A stretch of 64,000 nucleotides of DNA from Quercus robur (Eukaryota; Streptophyta; Magnoliopsida; Fagales; Fagaceae): NCBI RefSeq assembly GCF_932294415.1, contig NC_065535.1:94442862-94506861 (forward strand), in the 5' to 3' direction. Below the pieces are notes generated by a model. It was not told the origin of the DNA. It searched no databases and saw nothing but the letters and a program-made list of their open reading frames with translations. A program made the position numbers and the translations under genes. Shown here one piece after another: positions 22,800 to 34,994 of this stretch. Within the stretch, counting starts at the first letter, position 1, and every line of letters begins with the position of its first letter.

Positions 22800-24215
22800 A
22801 TTTACGCATTATTATCCATTTAACTAATTAAATCTTATCCAAACCTAATTCAACCAAATTATTATGGGTAAACCCCAATCAACCCAATTATCCAATAATC
22901 AAAATTACCAAATTGCCTCTAAAACTTGCTAATAACCAAAGCACTCCTAAAATCCTCTAAAATTGCCGAAATGCACTCTAAACCTAAAAAATGACTGAAA
23001 TACCTCTAAAATCATAAAATGACCAAAATACCTCTTAAACTTAAAATATTACCAAAATATCCCTGGAAACTATTAAAATACCAAAATACCCCATAAACCT
23101 AAAAAATAACCGAAATACCCCCGAAACCTTTAAAATGACCAGAATACCCCCCGAAACTTGAAAATGACAAAAAATACATCCTAAACCTAAGAAAATGACC
23201 GAAATACTCCCCAAAACCTAAAAATTACAAAAATACCCACGAAACTTAAAATTGACCAAAATACCCTCAAAATATTAAAATTACCAAAATACCCCCCTAA
23301 ACATAAAAAATAACCGAAAATACCTTCGAAACCTCAAAAATGACCAAAATACCCCTGAAACTTATAAATTAACCAAAATACCTCCTAAACCTAAAAAAGG
23401 ACCAAAATAGCCTAAAATTATAAAAATGAGTATTTTGGTCATTTTTAGGTTTAAGGGTATTTTGATCATCTTTTAGGTTTAGGGTATATTTTTATCATCA
23501 TATAGGTTTTAGGGCCATTTTTGTCATTTTATAGGTTTCAGGGGTATTATAGTCATTTTTTAGGTTTTGGGGGTTGTTTTGGTCATTTTATTAGGATTAG
23601 GGGTATTTTGGTAATTTTCAAGCATCAAGGCTATTTCGGTCAGTTTTTAGGTTTCAGAGGTATTTTGATTATTTTTTAAGTTTAGGGGTTATTTTGGTAA
23701 TTTTTTGTTTTGGGGGTATTTTGGTCATTTTCTAAGTTTCGTGTGTAGTTTGGTCATTTTTTAGGATTTGGGGGTTTTAGTCATTTATTTGGTTTAGGGG
23801 ATATTTTGGTAATTTTTAGTGGTTTTTGAGCATATTTGGTGATTTTGGGGGTATTTTAGTCATTTTTGAGGTTATTTCATGGGTATTTTGCTCATTTTAG
23901 AGATTTTGGGATATTTTGGTCATTTTAGTGGTTTTTTAGCATAATTGGTGATTTTAGTGATTGTAGGAGTATTTTGGTCATTTTAAAGATTTCATGGGTA
24001 TTTTGCTTATTTTAGAGATTTTGAGGATATATTGGTCATTTTAGTGATTTCTGAGCATATTTGGTGATTTTATAAAAATCGCCTTTGGATAGGGTATGGA
24101 TATCTATGGATAAACAGACTCGGTAACAATTGGGTATGGATACTAATTGGGTAAGGTAATCGGATATCCATGGACAAATTAATTGGGTCGGGTATATATA
24201 GGTATGCCCTGCCCA
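22800..24215. repeat. Foldback structure of two opposed minisatellite arms
   Basis: The left arm (about 22900-23418) is a tandem series of a 27-30 bp unit with the phrase ATGACCAAAATACCCC. The right arm (about 23428-24075) carries the complementary unit (GGGGTATTTTGGTCATTTTT), all in the opposite sense. The switch occurs at about 23425. Outside the arms are AACCCAATTATCC (left, about 22878) and AATTGGGTAA-type sequence (right, about 24145), which may be part of the same inverted element. Long inverted repeats built of tandem units are the hallmark of foldback transposons; no transposase is present. Confidence 0.75.
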
Positions 24216-24224
24216 TAGCCATCC

Positions 24225-24665
24225 TTAATTATTTGTAAACAATAGGTGACGAACACTTATTTCTTCAGCAAAAACACCTCCATCTTAATATTGGGTGGTG
24301 AATTTGGAATTTCATCACCCTCCGGTTAGTCTTTGGTTAAACAATAGGTGATGAAAATTTATTTCATCACCAAAAACACCTACATCCTAATATTGGGTGA
24401 TGAATTTAGAATTTCGTCACCTCTTGTAAGTCTTTGGTGACATGAATATTTCGTCACCCTAGGTTTGCCTTTTTTTCATGACCTGTAGTGACGAAATAAA
24501 TATTTCGTCTCCAATTTGTACATCTTTGATTTCGTCACCAATTTTAAAAATTTTATAATATTTGGTGAAAAATTCTTCTTTTCCTCACTAAATGTTATCA
24601 TTTGATAATGAAATTGTTTATCCTCACTAGATTTCGTCACCATAGCCCACTTTTGTTTTCGTCGT
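24225..24665. repeat. Subterminal-type repeats with GGTGACGAAA / TTTCGTCACC motifs
   Basis: At least eight copies of GGTGA(C/T)GAA or its complement occur in about 440 bp, in both orientations, with a tandem pair of about 110-bp blocks (24235-24340 and 24340-24430). Short motifs clustered in both orientations are typical of the subterminal regions of CACTA or related DNA transposons. No clear terminal repeat could be assigned. Confidence 0.5.
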
Positions 24666-24841
24666 ACTGTTAGTCAGCCTTGTGAGAGTGTCTTGAGTGA
24701 GATTGAGAGTTCGAGAGGCAGAGGGAGAGACCCAAGGCTTTGTTAGCGCCAATTCTTCTCTATTGATAAATGCTTGCAAACTCAACTCAAAATCAGTGAA
24801 TCAAACCCATTGTCTATTATTGCATATAGAGATAGTGCAAA

Positions 24842-24886
24842 GTGTGTGTGTGAGAGAGAGAGAGAGAGTGTGTGTGTGTGTGTGTT
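24842..24886 (+). repeat. (GT)n(GA)n(GT)n compound microsatellite
   Basis: A GT tract, then a GA tract, then a GT tract, with no long interruption. It lies in purine-rich sequence (24700-25080) that gives two overlapping low-complexity reading frames, not called as genes. Confidence 0.95.
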
Positions 24887-25084
24887 ACCAATCGATGAGA
24901 AGGGAATGGAGAGGAGGGAAGAGTGGAGGGAGGAAGGGGTTTTGAAGAGGGTGGAAGTGAGGGAAGGAGTTTGAGAGTTGAGAGTTGGATCGAGAGGTAG
25001 CTTGAGAGTTAAGAGTGGTTTGAGAGTTTTTTGAGATTGAGAGCTTAGGATTTTTTTTCAGTTGTGTGTAGTTTGAGGGATTTT

Positions 25085-25518
25085 TTATTATTTTTTATTT
25101 ATACTAAATGTTTAAGCCGCATTTAAACAAACGCAGCTCTAGACATGTAGAAGCTACGTTTAATCAAACGTAGCTTTATAAATGTCTAAGCTGCATTTAT
25201 TAAACGCAGCTCCAGACATGTTTAAGTTGCGTTTAATCAAATGTAGCTCTAAGCATACCCTAAGCTGCGCTTATTAAATGCAACTCCAGACATATTCCAA
25301 AAAAAAAAAAAAAAAAAAACCTCGGATGGGTCTGTAGCCACGTTTTTAAAAACGAGGCTTAAGTCCTACCCAGCTAAATGCAGCCTCACTATCAGAAAAT
25401 GCGGCTTTAGAGCTGGTCTATAGCCGCGTTTACTAAACGCGGCTATACGTCCAAGGGTGGAGCCGTGTTTTTCATAAACGCGGCTCAAAGTCTCACCTGT
25501 AGACACATTTTACTAGTG
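25085..25518 (-). mobile_element. Terminal part of a CACTA-like element
   Basis: On the minus strand the sequence begins CACTAGTAAAATGTG at 25518. It is followed inward by many copies of an AGCCGCGTTTA/TAAACGCGGCT motif in both orientations (25095-25490). A CACTA end followed by subterminal short repeats is diagnostic for the superfamily. I could not find the partner end, so the true size is unknown. A poly-A run at about 25299-25319 lies inside. Confidence 0.6.
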
Positions 25519-25708
25519 ATCGCTTATTGCTGAAAACTGAAAACACTATAGCAAAATTATTTTTAAATGTGTGAATAGTGTCGTGGAACCCAGTTTTAAA
25601 GTTGATTTTGCCAAATTTCATACTTGCGGGTTCCATGAACAGTGCACGAGACCTAGGAAAAAAAATGTAGACGCATAAAACTTGTTGCTATGCTGCTATC
25701 CAAACTCA

Positions 25709-25743
<35 letters not shown>

Positions 25744-26061
25744 AAGAGACACTACAGCCTAGTTTTCCTCTCTTACTTTCAATTGCTAAATCCATCCTTG
25801 TGTCATCACAGTTATTTGATGCTGTAAGTCGATAAGTCTGCCATTTAACCAATTTCTTGGCCAATTCAAGGTTGTTTGAAAATTTTACTTGATCTTAGTG
25901 GTTTAAAAACAATATTCCAAACACATAGTAGGTCATTTTAGTGTTTTGGTAGTAAAGTCCTGTCAACAATATGGCAATTAATGGAGAGGTTGAAAGACTT
26001 TTTGGTTTTGGCAAGGTTTTCTCAAGAAATTCTTTTTTGCCTTTCTCTACAAAATATTAAG

Positions 26062-26095
<34 letters not shown>

Positions 26096-29004
26096 CGCGG
26101 TTTCCTTGCTCTATGGTGACGAGTGAATACCAAGAAAAACTTTATATTCTATAATATTTTGAATTTGCCTGATTTCGCTCAACTGCTCTACAATTTGCTT
26201 GACCAAAATTCTCAGACTTGCACGGTGAATATATAGTTTTCTTGTGACTTCAACTTACACCAGATGGTTACAAATGAACTTAAATAACATTCACAATTAA
26301 AAAATTTCATTAGGGGTAATTATAAGTTTATATCGTACAAATAATGTAAATCTTACATCATAAACTAATTATACTATACATTTTTTGCAAATCTATATAT
26401 ATAATAGTAGGTGAAGTTGAGAGAAACTCAAATTAAAATTTCAAATTAGAGTTTCAATTTTGCGCCATGTGTCTTAAATTATTTATTCTTAAAGAGTTTT
26501 ATTTTTTAATTTTTGAATCAAATGTGGGACCATATCATAAATATTTATCTAAGTAAGTTATTAAGTACAAAAACCAAATAGTCTAGAGTAAATGAATTGT
26601 AAAAAATTTAAAAAAAAAATTGCTTCAAAAAAAATATATATATATATATATATATTTAAATAAAACATGAGCAATTTACATTTTATACCTAATAATATCC
26701 TTATAAATTTTTTTAAAGAGTTAACAAAATATAAAAATGACTATCAATAGTATTTAAATTATATATGTAGGAATTATATTATGTGTTTTATTATATATAT
26801 CTTTAAGTGTATCCATGCATATGCATTTTTTTAGTTTACAATATAAATTTTAAATTGCTAATACATTATAAATTAAGAACTTTTCTTTAATTATAAGAAA
26901 ACTTTTGTCATAGAATTTAGCCAAATGGCTACACACTATGATTATCAAAAGGATAAGGGCCACATTGTATCATCAACCACGTACAGGATCATGATTAGGT
27001 GGTGGACCACATTGGACAAAGTTTGCATGTGGAATAGCAAGTCGAGTACAGAACCATGCAATAATTGTAGTTTAGAGTCGTCTTTCCACAAACATTTCCT
27101 CAGAAACCAGGAATGTGTACCCTGGATATCGAATATGAGGCTAACTTAAAATTTTGGGTTTAACTTATTGAGATATATGCATGCATTTGCCGAATTCAAT
27201 GCTTTTGCTAAATGAAAATAATTGCAGGGGTGGCGCCACCTGAACTTAGGTGGTACAAATGAACCCTGAACAGGCCAAAAAATAAAAGAATTATGTATAA
27301 TATTTTTAAAATAATTTTGTTCTGACTCATTATAATAAAAATCTGAATCCTTGGCTCAATAATATTTTTTTCATCCAATTAAAATAAGCTTGAATATGAT
27401 CCTCTTGACAATGTTTTAGCCTTTTTAACACAAAATAAATAAATAAATAAATAAAAAGCAACAACAAACCAATTTGATCTAAAATATGGGGTAAAAAATA
27501 GTAAGCCCAACATCAAAAGTAAAAATTTGTTGATCTTAAACTTCAAGAAAATCCCATTTAGATCTCTACATATTTGACAAGTAAATTGCTTATATCTTAT
27601 TTACTTTGACTTATAAATTTAATTAATCGATTCTTGCAATGAAAGTTTATTTATACTTTTGATAAAATTTGTGAGTGGATGGTTGAATTTGAATGTACTT
27701 TTAATTTGTTATTTGTTGAGTAGGGATTGGGGCATGGACCAGTTAGTCAGTGGTGTTAATATTGTATTTTTTCTGGCCTCAACAAGTGTGCCAAAATGCT
27801 GGTTTAATCCCTAAGAGGCAAAAACCTTGTTTCAAAAACTAAGGAAATAGGGAAATACACGAAGTAATCATGTTTTTCTCAACCGGATGATGGAACAAGC
27901 CATCCAAGATTTTAAAATTTCAAACTTGCCATTTTTAGCAAAGTTTGACCAATGTTGACCAAACCCTAAGTGAGAGTGGTTAAAACGTTGAATTTTTTAT
28001 CTGACTATTTGATCAAGTTAAATTTTAAACCATACTAAAGATCATGAAATGCCCTTCAAAAAGATAGTTCATGGACCAAAATCGGAGTTGAAACGGAAAA
28101 AATATCTAGAAAATAACAAACTTTATTGATCCAACAGCAATTGGCGCAATCCATCTGGACCAGATTAAAGTATTGAGTTATCTACCTTTCATAAAAAAGG
28201 GCTCAATGATATCACCTCCGAATTGGGAGAAATGAATTTTTCAAGAAAAGTTCGGTTAAATTTCCTTTACTACATCATCTCCATTCTAGGCGCGATATAT
28301 TAACGATCATAGCTCCAAATCATATGAGGTCAGATCCTATGGAAACTAGACATCCAGATATTTCTAGGGACACTAAGCTTGAAGAAATTCGAGCTCCCGA
28401 AGACCTCCAAAAAGCAGCCCAAAAACAGCGTCCAAAAGAGGAAAAAGCCGAAAGCTGAAAATGAGTGGGCAAGGGGGCAAGATTGGAGTGATGTTTCATA
28501 AACATCTCACCCCACCATCCATTGAGTGGGAAAACCATAGGGAAATTTTACAGAAACATCTGCCAATCCCTATACTCCCTCATGGAAAAATCACCAATAA
28601 GAACCAACAGAAATTCCCAAAAAATTCATTCTTTCTCTTTTTCTTTAATTTTCTCTCTAAATCTACTTTCTCTCTCTTTGAAAACCTCTCTAAAACTCAA
28701 AAACTCCAGCCCCCTGCTTATCCTTTTTCTTCTCCAAGAAATCATAGGTGAGTTTCTAAAGCCTTCTATGAAGGTGAGATGGTGTAGCTTCTTCCATTGC
28801 TATAACATCCTCCTATTTGAAATAGAAACATTTCTCTACAACAATGCAATATCTAGATAGAGTTTGCAATAGTTTCAGGGAAATCTCAACAATATCTACT
28901 ATCAAAGATATTATAGCCTAAAATGCCTAAATCTATTATAAGTTCATGCATTTGTAAAGAAAGCACACTAACTCTAAGTTAGTTTAAGGTCAACTTAATA
29001 TATT
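25519..29004. other. AT-rich spacer with microsatellites, no gene recognised
   Basis: It contains a (TA)n tract at 25712-25740, a 32-base T run at 26064-26095, a TA run near 26635-26655 and (AATA)n at about 27436-27456. A 74-codon frame at 26925-27149 has no recognisable domain. The stretch from about 28600 to 28760 (pyrimidine-rich, then CATAGGTGAGTTTC) looks like an untranslated leader with a splice donor or part of an LTR, but I cannot connect it to a coding sequence. Confidence 0.5.
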
Positions 29005-29009
29005 AACCA

Positions 29010-29733
29010 TGAAAGTTCAATTAGTTTGTAAAACACTAATGAATGTTTAGACCCCCAATTTTGACAATACCGACACAAGCTTATACATAAACAATATATG
29101 TGTGGAATGATGAATATAATCAATATCCAAAATGGTAAAACACTCTAAACCATAATTAATCACAAACATAGCAGCAATTAAAAGGTAAAGACTAAGGGAA
29201 GAGAGATGCAAACACAAACATAATATCGGCACATGTTATCGAAGAGGAAACCAAAGAACTCGGTGAAAAATCTTTCAGCCGCCCTCCAAGCTGTCAAATG
29301 ATCCACTAAAGAATAAAGTTGGGATACATGAATAGCAGAAGACCCTCCAAGCCTAATCTACCCAATGCACCTAAGCTCTCCAAGTTTCTTGCTCCAACAG
29401 GGTTATGCCTAATCTTGTCTTCTTTAGCTTCCCGAATCCCACAATAAGCCCATTACACCAACTAAGTAAATTGGTCATCTTCGAACTGCTTTCCAAGCAC
29501 CAAAATACCTCCTCACTGATATGGGTATGGTGAGATAAGGATTTGGCAAATGTACCTTTCATGGATATGTTAATAGAGAGAGTGAGAGTAGAGGAATTTA
29601 GAGAATCAAATGATAAAGATTGTGGATGAGTCAATTTTGTTTTTCTCTAAGGTTTCTCTCTCAAAATTCTCTTTAGAAACTCTCTACATTTCGTGAGAAT
29701 ATGTGTATGTGAGGAATATGAAAAGTCAGTTTT
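29010..29733 (-). repeat. Outer element 3' LTR, first part (split by insertion)
   Basis: It starts TGAAAGTTCAATTAG at 29010 and matches the LTR at 42400-43484 until GTCAGTTTT, where the nested element enters. The match resumes at 36102 (ATTCCAAATAGGGC) with only the 5-bp duplication added. Confidence 0.88.
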
Positions 29734-30835
29734 TGTAAGGTTGAATTTAATCAACCATGTGTTGGCTTTATTCCGTGACAAATTTTCTTGTAATTCAGCA
29801 CTTAGAAACCCTGTATTTAGGTGGGAATCATGTTAGGGTAGTGTGTGAGAGAGTGTGAAGAAATGCTCAAGACAATGCAGTGAAGCAAAGACTCGCGGCT
29901 AGGACTCGCGGGAAGCTCGTGGCTTGCAAGCCGCCAAAAGTTGCACACGCGTAGAGCATGCAGGGGAGCTGAACAGTCATGCCAGCTGGAGCACTACAGG
30001 ACAAAAATCCAGACTGGCCTTTTAGCTAGCTCGTGGCTTGAACTCGCGACTCAGTTAAGTCGCGAGGTCAAGTCGCTAGCCAACCCTGTTTTGGAAAAAC
30101 TGACTCTTCGCATTCCATTCTCACACTGGTATAAATACCCCTCATTTCCATAAAATATGAGTGGCCATTCAGAAAGAAAAACCCTAAGAGAGGTTTCTTC
30201 AAAACACCCACCCAATTAGAGAGAGCTACTCATTCTTAGAGAGAAATCTTTGTAGTCTCTTCTCATTCCCTCTCTCATTGTCATACCTATTGAGAGGAGA
30301 TTTCTATCCAAACACTACCCACACCCATTTAGAGTGTTGAGTGTTTTTGGAGCTTTGGGAAGCAATGGAAGATGCCAAGGATGGCAGATGCTATGGATTA
30401 TAGCGGAATCCGGTAAGCTAGAAAAGAAAAAGGTTCGGCGCAACCTTGTTGGAGCAAGAAGCTTGGAGGGCTTAGGTACATCAGGTAGATTAGGCTTGGA
30501 GGGTCTATTGCTGTTCATGTATCCCAACTACATTTTCTAGTGGATTATTGACCGCTTGGAGGGCGGTGGAGAGGTTTTACGCCGAGGGCTTCGATTTCCT
30601 CTTCGATAACACATCGTGTGTTGTCCTTGTGTTTACATCTCTCTTCCCTTTATCTTTGCCTTTTATTTTCTGCTGTGGATGTGATTTATAATTGGCTTAG
30701 ATTGATTTCCAATTCTGTTTATAGCTTATGTTCATTTTCCGCACACTAGTTGTTTGACATAAAGCTTGAATTGGTTATTTTGTAATTGGGGGTTTAAACG
30801 TTCAAGGGTGTTTTATACACATAATTGAACTTTCA
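29734..30835 (+). repeat. 5' LTR of inner element
   Basis: 1102 bp, TG...CA. It has a TATA-like box at 30130-30137 and, upstream of it, several TCGCGA/CTCGCGGCTT motifs (29890-30085). By eye it differs from the 3' LTR by a few per cent, mostly transitions in the first 250 bp. Confidence 0.93.
30130..30137 (+). promoter_or_regulatory. TATA box of the inner element 5' LTR
   Basis: TATAAATA sits about 700 bp before the LTR end and is followed by CCCTCATTTCC. The same motif is at 35391-35398 in the 3' LTR. It would drive the element transcript, and from the 3' LTR could also read out into the flank. Confidence 0.6.
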
Positions 30836-30837
30836 AT

Positions 30838-30849
30838 TGGTATCAGAGC
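30838..30849 (+). promoter_or_regulatory. Primer-binding site (initiator Met tRNA type)
   Basis: TGGTATCAGAGC, the usual plant Copia primer-binding site complementary to the 3' end of initiator tRNA-Met, begins two bases after the LTR end at 30835. Confidence 0.92.
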
Positions 30850-30911
30850 GAGTACACTTGTTGTGGTTTAAATACCTAAGTGTGATCCTTGACCCCTTGT
30901 GTTTATTTGCC

Positions 30912-31760
30912 ATGGATTGTGCTTTGTATGTCTCTATGAGTATTAATCCTCATAAGTGTGATGACATGTCATTTGAATCTATGGGTGTTGTTGACAAACT
31001 CTTGAAGAAAAATGCTAAGAAGTTTCAAAAGAATTTGAGCAAGTTATTTTGTGAAAATGATGATTTGATTGCTAAGCTCAATGAATCCAACAAATTGGTT
31101 GAGAAATATAAAAAACTTGCTGAAATTTCTCTTGAAAAGCTGAAAGAGTTTGAATGTTTGAATATGGACTTGGATGCTAAACTTGTTTTGTCTAACAAAC
31201 TTGTTGATGATCTTAAATGTGAAAATGAATCTCTTAAGATGCATGCCAAGTGTTTGATTGCTGAACCTATTGTTAAAAAGGATGAAAATATTTGTTGCAA
31301 TCATGTTGTGGTACCCGATTTTGTGCCTAGTGTGTGTTCTACCTTAAAGGACAAATCGGTGTACATTCCTCCACATAAAAGAAATCAAATGGTGGAGAGA
31401 AAGGTTGTTAAGTTAAAGCCTCTGTTTAGGTCTCAACCTAAGGTTTTGAATGGGTCTAAGTTTGTTCCAACTTGCCACCATTGCGGTGTGATCGGTCATA
31501 TAAGACCTCAATGCTCTAAGTTTCATGCTTTTAAAAGAATTAAAAGAAAAGAGAAACTTAAGCTTCATGGAAATTGTGCTAAAAAGAGTAAATCGGTTTT
31601 GAGCGAAAATAGCATGTTGTTAAAGAAAATGTTTAATACTCTTAACTCCTTGACTATGTGCATCTCCGGTTCTCATTCTTCCAACTCTCGTCTCGCTTCT
31701 CTTGAGACATTCATTCCAAACAATCGTTTCGTTTGGATGAGGAAGGGTTCATATGGTTGA
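30912..31760 (+). CDS. Truncated Copia gag-like protein with CCHC zinc knuckle
   Basis: 282 residues from the ATG at 30912 (MDCALYVSMSINPHKC). The first 150 or so residues are Leu/Lys/Asn-rich and probably coiled coil (KKFQKNLSKLFCEND, LIAKLNESNKLVEKYKKL, DLDAKLVLSNKLVDDLK). A single knuckle CHHCGVIGHIRPQC has all four metal ligands, with basic sequence on both sides. The UBN2-type gag domain that opens the homologous ORF of the outer element (42332) is missing, so this corresponds to the C-terminal part of gag. The frame ends near VWMRKGSYG, about where pol would begin. It is open, but whether it is translated is unknown. Confidence 0.75.
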   Translation: MDCALYVSMSINPHKCDDMSFESMGVVDKLLKKNAKKFQKNLSKLFCENDDLIAKLNESNKLVEKYKKLAEISLEKLKEFECLNMDLDAKLVLSNKLVDDLKCENESLKMHAKCLIAEPIVKKDENICCNHVVVPDFVPSVCSTLKDKSVYIPPHKRNQMVERKVVKLKPLFRSQPKVLNGSKFVPTCHHCGVIGHIRPQCSKFHAFKRIKRKEKLKLHGNCAKKSKSVLSENSMLLKKMFNTLNSLTMCISGSHSSNSRLASLETFIPNNRFVWMRKGSYG

Positions 31761-34700
31761 GCTTGTGCTCTTTTTGGTCCTTGATCTAATTCTTTCGATC
31801 TTTGTAGGACCTTTCATGCATTAAATGTCATATCTTCATGCATTTTGTGCATCTTGCATTTATTTGTATGCATTGTTTTGTTTTTTATCTTACTTTTATA
31901 TTTCAGTTTTGTGTGAGTAAAAAATCCAAAACCACATAAAAAGTGAAAAATTCAAAAACTTTGATCGTATATGTTTGAGCACATATCACATGTGAGTTTG
32001 GCCTTGTACCTTTGTACAAATGGCTTTGTGTATTTACGAGCTTAGCTTGTTATTTTTGCACTTATATCTTTGTGGAAAAAATCTTAACATCTTTGTGTGA
32101 TTGTTGTAAATCAATCTTCAAGCTTATCATGAATGATTAGTCAATAGTCATGTTGGTTTTGATACATGCGTAGACTTGTGCTTATATCTTTTCCCACTCT
32201 TTTATTTTTATTGCTTAAAGAGCTCAATAAATGTAAATCTCAAAATGAAAAGAGATAATGAGCTGCAAAAGCCGTCGCACATTCTAGTATTCGACTAGGA
32301 AAAAGGGAAAGCGACTTATATGAAAATGTATGATGCCCAAAAAGCCAAAGGCTTGTTCATCAAATTGAAATATCACAAATTTCAGGCATCGATCTCAAAA
32401 TGAGATGTATTGCTCAAAATGAGTTGTATTGAATCAAAATGATCAAATGATATGAATTGTAAGAAGCCAAATGAAAAGCTTCAATCTTATGTAATTATTT
32501 TCTTGTGGAAGGTCATATATGTTCACTTCTATAATTGAGATAGACCACTTGACTTAGTACTAGTTGTGTATGACTTGATTGAATTGATCATTGAAGTTTC
32601 ACTCTAGACTAAGGACTATTCCACATTTGATACACACACACAACACACATGCCTAATGTTCAATGAATGTCTTATTCATTTGTTAGATTGTACTTGTCTA
32701 AATGTGATGTGTGTGTGCTCAATCATATATGGTTCAATCCAAAAAGATTTTTGATCATTTTATATGTTTTTGGAAGTGATTTTTATCACTCTTTGTGTTC
32801 ATGTTTAGTGTTTACTTTGTTTTTCATTGTTTAAACATGATCTGTATTGAAAAACAGGTGTCAGAGTTTTTTGCGGCTCAGCTAGCGACTCACCAGTCGC
32901 GAAACCCCAATCGCGAGTTCATCCAGAAGCTTTTGGCGACTCACTCGCGGCTTGCTCGCGACTCACTCGCGACTCGCGAAAATTTTCGCGACTGAACCTT
33001 GCGACTCGCCCAGTCGCGAAACGCCCAAAAATAGCTTTTTAAAGGGCTTTTTGTGGGAAACTTGTTTTAAACCTCTCCTATCCTCTCTAAAACCCCTCTT
33101 TCAATATTTTTACATCAAAACCCAACCAATTTGAATGGTTTTTCATTCCATTAACATTTCTAAGGTAATTATAAACTCTTTTCATTAATTTTGATCCTTA
33201 GATTATGTTTTGGAGAGTTTTGTACTCTTGGTTGGGATTTTTATCATAGAGGTTGGGAAAACTTAATTTTTGTCAAATGTCTTCATGAGATTGGTTTCTT
33301 TTGTTGATTTGCATTGGATGTTGGCCCCTTGTGGCAAAAAGAACATCTATTAAGGGTGGATTTCTTGATGTTTATGCATTGTTTCACATTATTATTCATA
33401 GTGTGCATGCTAGGTGTTTGATAAAATGCCTCTTAGACATTTTCTCGCTTGTTTGGACTCCGATGAGTACCAAACTTTGGGGTTTCTCATGTTTTCTCAT
33501 TAGGAACATGTTTGGTTCTTTGGTTGTGTATTTAACACACCTTGCCCCCACATGTGCATTTTTCATGCATTGGTCATGCATCGCACTTAGCCACCTCTTG
33601 CACACACTTTTGCTACCCTTGTCATGTATTAGTCTTGACCTTGCTCTTCATCCTAGCATGTCATGTCTACCTTATGCTCTGTAGCATTTTACATTGTCTT
33701 AGGTTTGAGCTTCATTTTCTCATTCTTCTCACACCCCTCCTGCATCATTAGCATTGTTCGTACCTTCATCTCTTGCCCTCTTTTCTCCTTGACCCTTTGT
33801 CTATTCCTGACAAAAAGGGGGAGAGTATACTCTAGAGAGTATACCGGAGTGTTTTGTCATTTCTATGACTCTTGTGCACATCCTTAAGGGGAGAAATTCT
33901 ATTTCTCATGCACATTTGTAGGGGGGGAGATATTCCATAAGGGAGATGCATATACCAAGGGGGAGAAGACTTTGAGGTAATAAGAAAACTTTGTTCTGTT
34001 TGTTTTCTTGTTGGCTTTGTGGTACTTTGAGTTATGCTTTGTGGTTCTCATCGCATCATGTTTTTGTTTTGGACATGCATATATCCCTATGTTATTGTGC
34101 TCCATTGAATGTATGTCCGGATGATCATTTGCTTTGCTATGTGATCATTGTAGTCATTTCTATATGACTGTTTTGGTGTATGATCAAGTTACTTACATGT
34201 TTCACATCATGTTTACTTGATCGCAATTTACTTGTTATATTATACTTGTCCTTTTATTACTTGCTTTACCTTGAGGATCTAATGTGTTTTGTGCAAGTGT
34301 TTCAGGCTACAAGTATATATGTTCCAAGTGCATCACAGCTTCTCATCATTCTAAAGGGGAGAAATTTTAAGCACTTTTAGCTTATATTGTTTAAGTTTTT
34401 ATTCAGTATTTTGTGGTTTGTACCCATGTTGCTTTTGTAAGCTTTTAGGGTTTGTTTTCATTATCTGTAGGCTTTATAATTTGTAACATGCTTTATGCAG
34501 CCTTTATACTTTGTTAAATCAGTACTTCTATCTAAATGTCATACATTTTCTTGTTAAGTACTGTCACCCTTGTGCCCTTGTAGGATTGTTCCTAGATGCA
34601 TATACTTAGTGTATTATGCATTGGTTGAGTGTTGGGCATACAAGTAACTTGCATTGTTTTTGTTAGCTTATATGTTCAAGTGTTCATTCCAAGTGTGAAT

Positions 34701-34994
34701 GAGCATTGTGGTCACTTCCTTGTAGTGATTACTTGTTTGATCAAGTCATGGTTTGTTTCTTAACTCTATCTTTGCTTGATCACATTTTGCCTGCTTCATA
34801 TGCATTTCATGCTTTTTTGCATACAATGATAATAGTATATTGTTGTGTTTTAGGAGATTCATGTTCATATGATTCAAGAGCTTCACAGCTTCTAGATTTA
34901 GGTGTGAGTGAGTTTTGCCATTGTTCCCAAACTCACGTTTAAGTCTAGAGTCTGTTTTAGGGTGTTTTGTCACGGAATAGCCAAAAGGAGAGAT
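31761..34994 (+). other. Noncoding body of inner element, with polypurine tract
   Basis: Where a Copia element should have protease, integrase, reverse transcriptase and RNase H, no such motif is seen in any frame. The blocks around 32210-32760 are matched in inverted orientation by 39450-40260 of the outer element. At 32870-33020 there is a dense cluster of TCGCGA-type motifs. Several AAGGGGGAGA-type purine runs occur (33820-33965), and the true polypurine tract AAAAGGAGAGA is at 34983-34993. Confidence 0.8.

Noticed and set aside
22900..24075. Regularly spaced short repeats resembling a CRISPR array
   Set aside because: There are no unique spacers of constant length, the units themselves are degenerate and contiguous, polarity flips halfway, and the context is a plant genome.
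26925..27149. 74-codon frame with several Cys and Trp residues
   Set aside because: It starts at an ATG but shows no recognisable motif. It lies in AT-rich intergenic DNA and its length is within chance.
29941..30540. Open frames in the inner 5' LTR, repeated at 35202-35801
   Set aside because: Both are LTR sequence present in each copy; the frames have no gene features.
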